A DNA stretch of 11,320 nucleotides from the NCBI GenBank assembly GCA_002339745.1, contig DDKP01000012.1:1-11320 (forward strand). The letters are read 5' to 3'. The number at the start of each line of letters is the position of its first letter. The stretch's first letter is position 1. Both the position numbers and the translations under genes were made by a program. This document shows, piece by piece, positions 6,146 through 11,320 of this stretch. The DNA comes from Firmicutes bacterium UBA2595. Lineage in GTDB: Bacteria > Bacillota > Thermincolia > Thermincolales > UBA2595. A model generated the notes under the pieces. It was not told the DNA's origin and did no database searches. It saw only the letters and a program-made list of their open reading frames with translations.

Positions 6146-7573
6146 GTGAAGACCGATTCCCCCAACGAGGAGAGGCTGAAACGGGCCATCGAGTCAATTG
6201 ACATGCCCGAAACCAGGAATTATATCGAGAACAACCTGGCCAGATTTTTACATGCTTTACGCCACCTGGGTCTTCGGATAAGTTCCGCAGAAGCCATTGA
6301 TGCCGTTAATGCGCTGTCTGTTGTAGATATTCTTGACCGCAGGCAGGTAGAAACGGCTTTTTTGGCAACTTTGGCCAAATCGCCGGAAGACAGACTTATT
6401 GTCGACCGGGCAATTCATGCCTTCTTTGTAACACCCGAAAAAAAAGCCGAAAGATCCCAAAAACAAAAACAGGCAAGGGAACAGGAAGCCGAGGAAATCA
6501 GGGCAGTGGAAGAAGAACTGAAATACGAGCTGGAGGACCCGGGAGGGGAAAAATCAAGGGAAATCAGTGTACCCCTTACCGAAGAAGAGAAAAAAATATA
6601 CTCCAGGCTGCCCCCCGACAAGAAGAAAAAACTCCAGGATTACCTGAAAAAACAGTTCCAGGGCAATCCGGTTAATAATCCGGAACAGCTTATCACAAGT
6701 ATGATCAGGAGTTCGCTGAATTACTGGAAATACTATCTTAAGTTCCAGGGGGAAGGGCCGCCGGAAGTGGATTATACAGGAGAAGAAGAGATTGATGAAA
6801 TCCTGCAGGAAGTGGTGGAAAATCTCCGGGAAGAGGACCATGTTCTGTACCAGGATATTCAGAAATTAACCGAGGCAGATATGCCCACGGCGGCTGTGCT
6901 GATTTCTAAGTTGTCACGCAAACTGGCTACCAGGATTTCCAGGCGTTATAAGCGCAGCAGGAAGAGAGAGCGCCTTGACCTGCGCAGGACTATCCGGCAC
7001 AACATCCGTTACGGCGGTACAATGTTTAAACTCAAATACAAAACCAAAAAGGTACAAAAACCGAAAATACTGGTGATATGCGATGTATCAGGTTCTATGG
7101 CCAGGTACGCCGGGTTTGTGCTACAGTTTATATACGGCCTGTCCACTGTTACGGAGAATATTGAAACCTTTATTTTCTCTGAAAACGCGGACAGAATTAC
7201 CGGAGAAGTAGACAAATCCCAGGCTTTTGAGAAAACCATGGCGGAAATTATCAACAGGAGTGAGGGATGGGGCCGGGGGACTGATTTCTCCAAAGCCCTG
7301 ACAGTAATATCTGAACACCACAAGCAACTGCTTACCAAGGATACATTTGTAATTATACTGAGCGACACCAAGACCCTTAATGCCGAACGGGCAGCCACCC
7401 AACTCCGGGAAATAAAGAAGAAGGTCAAGGACATAATCTGGCTCAATACCCTGCCCAAACGGGTATGGTCCGAGACTCCTACCGTATCGTTGTTCAGGAG
7501 GCATTGCCGCATGTTTGAGTGCAATACACTGGCCCACCTGGACAAAATAATGCGCACCCAAATGCTAAAGTAA
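6146..7573 (+). CDS. VWA-domain protein, CoxE-like
   Basis: Probable partner of the preceding AAA+ ATPase, binding a client protein through a metal-dependent adhesion site. The 475-residue protein has a helical N-terminal region (1-95), a highly charged Lys/Glu-rich coil-like stretch (98-165), a basic patch RRYKRSRKRER (266-276), and a C-terminal von Willebrand A domain from about 303. The MIDAS is intact: DVSGS (D313, S315, S317), T379 in GRGTD and D407 in ILSDTK. This arrangement matches CoxE-like proteins (PF05762 type). It starts with GTG 6146 behind AGGAGGAAGGGGG, which overlaps the end of the ATPase gene. No signal peptide or membrane segment is seen, so it is cytoplasmic. The client enzyme is unknown; the nearby molybdenum cofactor genes suggest a molybdoenzyme. 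Confidence 0.9.
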   Translation: MKTDSPNEERLKRAIESIDMPETRNYIENNLARFLHALRHLGLRISSAEAIDAVNALSVVDILDRRQVETAFLATLAKSPEDRLIVDRAIHAFFVTPEKKAERSQKQKQAREQEAEEIRAVEEELKYELEDPGGEKSREISVPLTEEEKKIYSRLPPDKKKKLQDYLKKQFQGNPVNNPEQLITSMIRSSLNYWKYYLKFQGEGPPEVDYTGEEEIDEILQEVVENLREEDHVLYQDIQKLTEADMPTAAVLISKLSRKLATRISRRYKRSRKRERLDLRRTIRHNIRYGGTMFKLKYKTKKVQKPKILVICDVSGSMARYAGFVLQFIYGLSTVTENIETFIFSENADRITGEVDKSQAFEKTMAEIINRSEGWGRGTDFSKALTVISEHHKQLLTKDTFVIILSDTKTLNAERAATQLREIKKKVKDIIWLNTLPKRVWSETPTVSLFRRHCRMFECNTLAHLDKIMRTQMLK

Positions 7574-7588
7574 TCTATATCTAAAAAT

Positions 7589-7627
7589 AACCATTCTTTT
7601 TATGGTTTAACCCCCGGTTTTTTGGGG
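7589..7627 (+). terminator. weak hairpins after the VWA gene
   Basis: AACCAT (7589-7594) pairs with ATGGTT (7602-7607) over a loop rich in T, and CCCC (7611-7614) can pair with GGGG (7624-7627) around a loop with six T. Neither is a classical stem followed by a U tract. They may give partial termination before the DUF1540 gene, for which no clear promoter was found. Confidence 0.3.
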
Positions 7628-7671
7628 AACACTTATCACTGAAATTTGAACATAAAAAGGGAGGATGTTAG

Positions 7672-7929
7672 ATGGCTCAGCAGGTTCAACAACACATTCA
7701 CTGTAGTGTAAACAACTGTCATTACTGGGCGAATGGCAACATGTGCCACGCCAACGAAATTTTAGTAACATCTGACAGGATGTCGGATACCCTGCCTGAC
7801 AGGATTGATGCTCCAATGGCTGCCCAGATTGCACCGACACCTGTTGAAACTTGCATGGAAAGCTGCTGCAAAACCTTTGTGGCGAAGAACTCACCCGAAA
7901 TCAATGTTGATGGTGTCAGGAAGCAGTAA
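7672..7929 (+). CDS. small cysteine-rich DUF1540 protein
   Basis: An 85-residue protein of a family common in spore-forming Firmicutes, with no established function. The typical block CSVNNCHYWANGNMCHANEI (C11, C16, C25) is followed by a spacer and a second cysteine group ETCMESCCKTF (C61, C65, C66), which fits the DUF1540 pattern (PF07561) and suggests a small metal-binding or disulfide fold. The start ATG follows AAAAAGGGAGGA (about 7654-7664). It stands alone, ahead of a strong hairpin, and its start is about 100 bases after the VWA gene. Confidence 0.88.
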   Translation: MAQQVQQHIHCSVNNCHYWANGNMCHANEILVTSDRMSDTLPDRIDAPMAAQIAPTPVETCMESCCKTFVAKNSPEINVDGVRKQ

Positions 7930-7974
7930 AATCCAGGATTAATATCGATGCCTGGTGTTAGTCATTTAACAATT

Positions 7975-8012
7975 GGGAGTGTCCCATAAGTTCAAACTTA
8001 TGGGACACTCCC
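7975..8012 (+). terminator. long perfect hairpin, terminator after the DUF1540 gene
   Basis: Arms GGGAGTGTCCCATAAG (7975-7990) and CTTATGGGACACTCCC (7997-8012) are perfectly complementary over 16 bp, with a six-base centre that can add one more pair. TGATTATTTTTAG follows, giving a T-rich tail a few bases later. It ends the upstream transcription unit. The stem is longer than most intrinsic terminators, so a decayed repeat or insertion-sequence end is an alternative source; no flanking target duplication is seen. Confidence 0.75.
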
Positions 8013-8032
8013 TGATTATTTTTAGTTATTGT

Positions 8033-8061
8033 TTGTGTTATGCCACGGATGGTGTTAAAAT
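8033..8061 (+). promoter_or_regulatory. candidate promoter of bshB1-bshA
   Basis: TAAAAT (8056-8061, five of six) lies 17 bp after TTGTGT (8033-8038, three of six), about 50 bases before the bshB1 start and just after the hairpin terminator. The weak -35 keeps this tentative. Confidence 0.4.
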
Positions 8062-8112
8062 ATTAACGAAAATAACCAGTTGTCCAAAGTTTCACAGCAG
8101 GAGGCAGGATAA

Positions 8113-8832
8113 ATGGGGGAAATCACCGATAGAGTTGATATAATCGCATTTGGCGCCCACCCGGACGATGTCGAAATAGGGGCCGGTGGCCTGTTGGCCA
8201 AAGAGGCTGCCCTGGGCTACAAAGTCGGGATAGTTGACCTGACCAGGGGTGAGATGGGTTCACGGGGGACTCCGGAAGTCAGAGCCGGGGAAGCTGAGAA
8301 GGCGGCCAAAGTTCTGGGTGCGGTGTGGAGAATCAACCTGGAGATGCCCGACGGGAACATCTCCTTGGACCAGGAGAGTATCATGAAGGCCGCCAAGGTG
8401 ATCAGGAAATACAGGCCTGTAATAATTCTGGCGCCTTATTGGGACGACCGTCACCCCGACCATGTCAAAACCGGCCAACTGGTAACAGAAGCTCATTTTA
8501 AGGCTGGTTTGAAGAAGCTGGAGCCCGAGATGCCGGCTTTCAGGTCAAACGTCATACTCTACTACTTTTTGAACAGGATGGAACAGTCCTCATTTATTGT
8601 AGATGTTTCTGGTCATTATACCAAAAAGCAGGAAGCTATCGCTGCGCACTATTCCCAGTTCGGTCCGGGCGGTTTGAAACCGCTGGCAGCTCTGGGGGTG
8701 AAGGCGCCACTCCAGTTCATCGAAAGTCGTGACAGGTTTCAGGGAGCCCAGATAGGAACTGCTTACGGGGAGGCTTTTCTGGTCAGAACGGCCGTTCCCA
8801 TTGATGATCCTATGAAAGTGTGGGGGATTTAA
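8113..8832 (+). CDS. bshB1: bacillithiol biosynthesis deacetylase BshB1 (LmbE/PIG-L family)
   Basis: Zinc enzyme that removes the acetyl group from N-acetylglucosaminyl-malate, the second step of bacillithiol synthesis in the cytoplasm. The 239-residue protein shows the zinc and catalytic motif AHPDD (15-19), LTRGEMGSRGTPE (43-55) and the second metal motif HPDH (114-117). The region AAHYSQFGPGG near the C-terminus is typical of the BshB1 branch rather than of mycothiol deacetylases. AGGAGG (8099-8104) lies eight bases before the ATG. bshA follows after a single base, the same pairing and order as in Bacillus, which strongly supports the assignment. A general N-acetylglucosamine deacetylase role is the alternative. 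Confidence 0.9.
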   Translation: MGEITDRVDIIAFGAHPDDVEIGAGGLLAKEAALGYKVGIVDLTRGEMGSRGTPEVRAGEAEKAAKVLGAVWRINLEMPDGNISLDQESIMKAAKVIRKYRPVIILAPYWDDRHPDHVKTGQLVTEAHFKAGLKKLEPEMPAFRSNVILYYFLNRMEQSSFIVDVSGHYTKKQEAIAAHYSQFGPGGLKPLAALGVKAPLQFIESRDRFQGAQIGTAYGEAFLVRTAVPIDDPMKVWGI

Positions 8833-8833
8833 G

Positions 8834-9955
8834 ATGCGGGTTGGGATTATTTGTTACCCGTCTTATGGCGGCAGCGGGGTAGTGGCTACTGAACTGGGGA
8901 AGAGGCTGGCCCTGCGGGGGCACGAAATTCATTTTATTTCTTACGACCGACCTTTCAAACTGGATGTCTTTCACCAGAACATATACTATCACGAAGTAGA
9001 AATCTTGGATTACCCTCTCTTCAAATTCCCGCCGTATTTAATAGCCCTTGCCAGCAAAATTGCGGAGGTGGCCAAATGGGCGGAACTGGACCTGGTCCAC
9101 GTACATTACGCTATACCGCACGCGGTAAGCGCTTTTTTAGCCAAACAGTTGATAAGTAACAAAAAACTGCCTGTTGTGACCACTCTCCACGGCACTGATA
9201 TCACCGTCGTAGGCCATGAACCGCAGTTTTTTGATATTACGCGGTTCAGTATAGAGGCGAGCGATGCTGTTACTGCAGTATCCCATTCCCTGAGGGAGGA
9301 TACCCTGCGTGTTTTTGAACTTTCCAAGGATATTGAAGTAATCTACAATTTTTTTGACCCCGAAGAGTACCGTAGGGTCGAGGTTCCCGGGTTAAGGGCG
9401 AGATACGCCGGAAACGATGAGAAAATTCTTGTCCACATTTCCAACTTCAGGCCGGTAAAAAGGGTAAGAGATGTGGTTGACATTTTCGCCATGGTAAACA
9501 GCGTTACCCCGGCCCGCCTGCTGATGATCGGCGATGGCCCGGAAGTGCCTGCCGTACACCAGTACATCCAGTCAGTCGGTTTAGCGGAACGGGTGTACTT
9601 CCTGGGAAAACAGGAACGGGTTGTGGAACTGCTGTCAATTTCGGATTTGTTCCTGCTGCCTTCAGAAAAGGAAAGTTTTGGCCTGGCTGCCCTGGAATCT
9701 ATGGCCTGCGGCACCCCGGTAATTGCTTCTACGGCCGGCGGCCTGCCCGAGGTTGTCAGAGACGGTGAAACCGGTTTTTTGCTGCCTGTGGGAAATGTTG
9801 AGGCAATGGCAAACAAAGCTGTTGAGATATTGCAGGACCACGAAAAGTGGCGTCAAATATCCGAAAATGGGAGGAGACACTCCCTGCGGAATTTTCATAT
9901 TGACCACGTTATCGGACAATATGAGAGGTTATACCACAAAGTAACAGATTTTTAG
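8834..9955 (+). CDS. bshA: N-acetyl-alpha-D-glucosaminyl L-malate synthase BshA
   Basis: Retaining GT4 glycosyltransferase that joins N-acetylglucosamine from UDP-GlcNAc to L-malate, the first step of bacillithiol synthesis. The 373-residue protein has a typical two-domain GT-B fold: an N-terminal domain with YPSYGGSGVVATELG (8-22) and HVHYAIPHA (89-97), TLHGTDITVVG (117-127), and a C-terminal domain with ISNFRPVKR (202-210), MIGDGPE (231-237) and the EX7E motif EKESFGLAALE (E280, E288). HGTDIT and the malate-pocket sequence YPSYGGSG are typical of BshA. It starts one base after the bshB1 stop and is probably translated by coupling. The third enzyme, BshC, is not in the window. Confidence 0.92.
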   Translation: MRVGIICYPSYGGSGVVATELGKRLALRGHEIHFISYDRPFKLDVFHQNIYYHEVEILDYPLFKFPPYLIALASKIAEVAKWAELDLVHVHYAIPHAVSAFLAKQLISNKKLPVVTTLHGTDITVVGHEPQFFDITRFSIEASDAVTAVSHSLREDTLRVFELSKDIEVIYNFFDPEEYRRVEVPGLRARYAGNDEKILVHISNFRPVKRVRDVVDIFAMVNSVTPARLLMIGDGPEVPAVHQYIQSVGLAERVYFLGKQERVVELLSISDLFLLPSEKESFGLAALESMACGTPVIASTAGGLPEVVRDGETGFLLPVGNVEAMANKAVEILQDHEKWRQISENGRRHSLRNFHIDHVIGQYERLYHKVTDF

Positions 9956-10007
9956 ACAACATAAGCCAAAAAGATAATTAATAGCCATTTTGTAAGGTAA
10001 GTTTAGG

Positions 10008-10036
10008 TTGACTGGTTAGGTAAAACGAGCTATACT
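10008..10036 (+). promoter_or_regulatory. strong sigma-A promoter of the perR gene
   Basis: TTGACT (10008-10013, five of six) and TATACT (10031-10036, five of six) are exactly 17 bp apart, 95 bases before the perR ATG. TTAGGT occurs twice around the -35 (10003-10008 and 10016-10021). No convincing PerR box was found near it. Confidence 0.7.
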
Positions 10037-10041
10037 ATTAT

Positions 10042-10103
10042 CAGTTACTTTAAGGGCAATTATTACTAATCCAATTGGCATCTGGGGTGAGAGTAACAGT
10101 TAC
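10042..10103. repeat. repeated CAGTTAC and GTAACAGTTAC palindrome in the perR leader
   Basis: CAGTTAC is found at 10042-10048 and 10097-10103, 55 bases apart, each followed by a TTAA-type sequence. The second copy is part of a perfect 11-base palindrome GTAACAGTTAC (10093-10103). Both lie downstream of the promoter in the untranslated leader and could be operator sites of an unknown regulator. Confidence 0.35.
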
Positions 10104-10130
10104 CGTTAATTTAGAAAGGGAGATGTCAAA

Positions 10131-10517
10131 ATGGCCAAAGCGACCAGAATGACCAAGCAGAAGAAGGTGATACTGGAAATTTTACAGAACACCAACTGTC
10201 ATCCTTCGGCGGATTGGGTGTATGAACAGGCCAAAAAGTTGGTGCCTGACATCAGCTTGGGGACGGTATACCGAAATCTTAACGTCCTGAGAGACTCCGG
10301 TGAAATTATCGAACTGAATTACGGGAGTACATACAGCCGTTATGACGGTAAACCGCAGAACCATTACCACTTCTACTGTGAAAAATGTACCCAGTTGTTT
10401 GATGTAGCAATCCCGGTATACCAGGGATTGGACAAAATGGTTCAGGATACGACGGGTTATGAAGTGAAGCATCACCGGATGGAGTTCTACGGCCTATGTA
10501 ACCAGTGCAGGGAATAA
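10131..10517 (+). CDS. perR: peroxide-sensing Fur-family repressor PerR
   Basis: Metal-dependent repressor that senses peroxide by iron-catalysed histidine oxidation and controls oxidative-stress and iron genes. The 128-residue protein has an N-terminal winged helix (about 1-65, with ISLGTVYRNLNVL) and a C-terminal dimer domain. The five regulatory ligands of B. subtilis PerR (H37, D85, H91, H93, D104) match H24, D72, H78, H80 and D91; the structural zinc site is C83/C86 and C123/C126. The tail TGYEVKHHRMEFYGLCNQC is very close to Bacillus PerR. It is shorter at the N-terminus than the Bacillus protein. ATG 10131 follows AAAGGGAG (10115-10122). It has its own promoter after bshA and a terminator behind it. 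Fur or Zur are less likely because of the ligand set. Confidence 0.85.
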   Translation: MAKATRMTKQKKVILEILQNTNCHPSADWVYEQAKKLVPDISLGTVYRNLNVLRDSGEIIELNYGSTYSRYDGKPQNHYHFYCEKCTQLFDVAIPVYQGLDKMVQDTTGYEVKHHRMEFYGLCNQCRE

Positions 10518-10555
10518 AAGGAAACCAAATCATTATTGATTAAGCAGCATAAAGA

Positions 10556-10579
10556 AAACCAAGCGTGTTCGCTTGGTTT
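10556..10579. terminator. bidirectional terminator between convergent genes
   Basis: Perfect 10-bp arms AAACCAAGCG (10556-10565) and CGCTTGGTTT (10570-10579) enclose a TGTT loop. The plus-strand side continues CGGTGTTTTTGG and the minus-strand side reads TCTTT, so the hairpin can end transcription of perR and of the convergent hydrolase gene. Confidence 0.85.
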
Positions 10580-10606
10580 CGGTGTTTTTGGTCAAAATCT
10601 CGTTCG

Positions 10607-11290
10607 TTACATTTCAAAGGTCTCACCGGGCTTCAAAACTGTCACCGGAATACCAGTTTCATCTTCCACTGCCTTCTTGAATTGCTCCGGGTTCTGGGCG
10701 ATAATGTCCCAGGTATTGTAATGTGTGGGAATCACGTGTTTGGGCTTCAGCATCTTGACAGCTTCCAGGGCGTCTTCCGGCCCCATGGTATAATTGTCCC
10801 CGATAGGCAAAATAGCCAGGTCAATAGAGTGAAGCCTGCCGATGAGTTCCATGTCACCAAAGAGACCGGTGTCGCCGGCATAATAAACCGTTTTTCCGCC
10901 GGTGAACAGCAGGAAACCGCAGGGCTGCCCCAGGTATTCAATGGGGTCGGAGCCCATTGAGCTGCCATGCAGGGCTATGGTCATTTTTACAGTAAAGTCC
11001 CCGAAGTTATGTTTTCCTCCGATATACATGGCGTGAGTCTTGGCTCCGCGGACGCTGCAGTACCTGGCCACCTCGGTGATGGTTATGATAGTTGCGTTGT
11101 TTCTTGTGGCTATTTCTATGGCATCACCCAGGTGGTCGGAGTGGCCGTGAGTTACGAGAATCCAGTCAGTCCTGATTTCGGCGGGCGTTGTTACAGCCTG
11201 TGGATTATCGTTGAGGTAGGGATCAAGAATCAGGGTACTCCTCCCGGTCTGAATCTGGAAACAGGCATGTCCCAGAAATTTTAGAAGCAT
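10607..11290 (-). CDS. UPF0173 metal-dependent hydrolase (metallo-beta-lactamase fold)
   Basis: A cytoplasmic 227-residue hydrolase of the UPF0173 (YtkL-like) group, with substrate unknown. The metal motif HGHSDH (H48, H50, D52, H53) is intact, preceded by LGHACFQI and ILDPYL, and followed by the family blocks YYAGDTGLFGDM and LPIGDNYTMGPEDAL, and by PTHYNTW near the C-terminus, supplying further ligands. There is no signal peptide. The start is supported by AAAGGAGGT on the minus strand (11299-11307), eight bases upstream of the ATG. It converges with perR and shares its terminator. The promoter lies at or beyond the window end, where TAATTAATTA is seen. Confidence 0.92.
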   Translation of the reverse strand: MLLKFLGHACFQIQTGRSTLILDPYLNDNPQAVTTPAEIRTDWILVTHGHSDHLGDAIEIATRNNATIITITEVARYCSVRGAKTHAMYIGGKHNFGDFTVKMTIALHGSSMGSDPIEYLGQPCGFLLFTGGKTVYYAGDTGLFGDMELIGRLHSIDLAILPIGDNYTMGPEDALEAVKMLKPKHVIPTHYNTWDIIAQNPEQFKKAVEDETGIPVTVLKPGETFEM

Positions 11291-11320
11291 TCCGCAACAC
11301 CTCCTTTCATTAATTAATTA

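Noticed and set aside
7009..7557. Minus-strand open frame of 182 codons opposite the VWA domain
   Set aside because: It is antisense to the conserved MIDAS region, has no family motif and no ribosome site.
10056..10078. PerR or Fur box upstream of perR
   Set aside because: The best alignments to TTATAAT-N-ATTATAA match only about nine of fourteen positions, no better than chance in AT-rich DNA.
10565..10960. Plus-strand open frame opposite the UPF0173 gene
   Set aside because: The minus strand carries an intact metallo-beta-lactamase fold with a ribosome site; the plus frame starts inside the terminator hairpin.

Overview
The window looks like chromosomal DNA of a low-to-mid GC, Gram-positive anaerobe of the Firmicutes, most likely a Clostridia/Peptococcaceae-type organism. 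The reasons are strong AGGAGG-type ribosome sites before nearly every gene, GTG starts, a PerR-type regulator, bacillithiol genes, a DUF1540 protein, and respiratory molybdoenzyme genes. This placement is an inference from gene content, not from a marker gene. No rRNA, tRNA, CRISPR array, intact insertion sequence or prophage gene was seen.

Region 1 (1-3860) is a molybdoenzyme module. A promoter carries a CsoR/CstR-like palindrome exactly in its 17-bp spacer, with a second palindrome just downstream. It drives a Tat-exported multi-cluster Fe-S protein and a four-helix diheme cytochrome b, which resemble the beta and gamma subunits of formate dehydrogenase-N. A hairpin and a new promoter lead into mobA-fdhD-mobB, which finish the bis-MGD cofactor and sulfurate it. 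The catalytic molybdenum subunit is not in the window.

Region 2 (3861-7573) holds a Crp/Fnr-family regulator without a classical cAMP pocket, a short run of ACGGATA repeats, and a small two-cluster ferredoxin that looks like the remnant of a longer gene. These are followed by a CoxD-like MoxR AAA+ ATPase and a CoxE-like VWA-domain protein. The last two are a probable chaperone pair for metalloenzyme maturation, and molybdoenzyme assembly is a reasonable guess because of the neighbours.

Region 3 (7574-11320) holds a small cysteine-rich DUF1540 protein and a long perfect hairpin (terminator). After it come bshB1-bshA (two bacillithiol steps), a PerR peroxide sensor with all five metal ligands and its own strong promoter, a bidirectional terminator, and a convergent UPF0173 metallo-beta-lactamase-fold hydrolase on the minus strand. 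This part looks like thiol and oxidative-stress housekeeping.

No clearly new system is proven here. The points most worth a second look are the CsoR/CstR-type control of an electron-transfer pair that lacks its catalytic subunit, the loss of one cluster cysteine in the Fe-S subunit, the single-cysteine FdhD, and the linkage of CoxDE-like genes to molybdenum cofactor genes.
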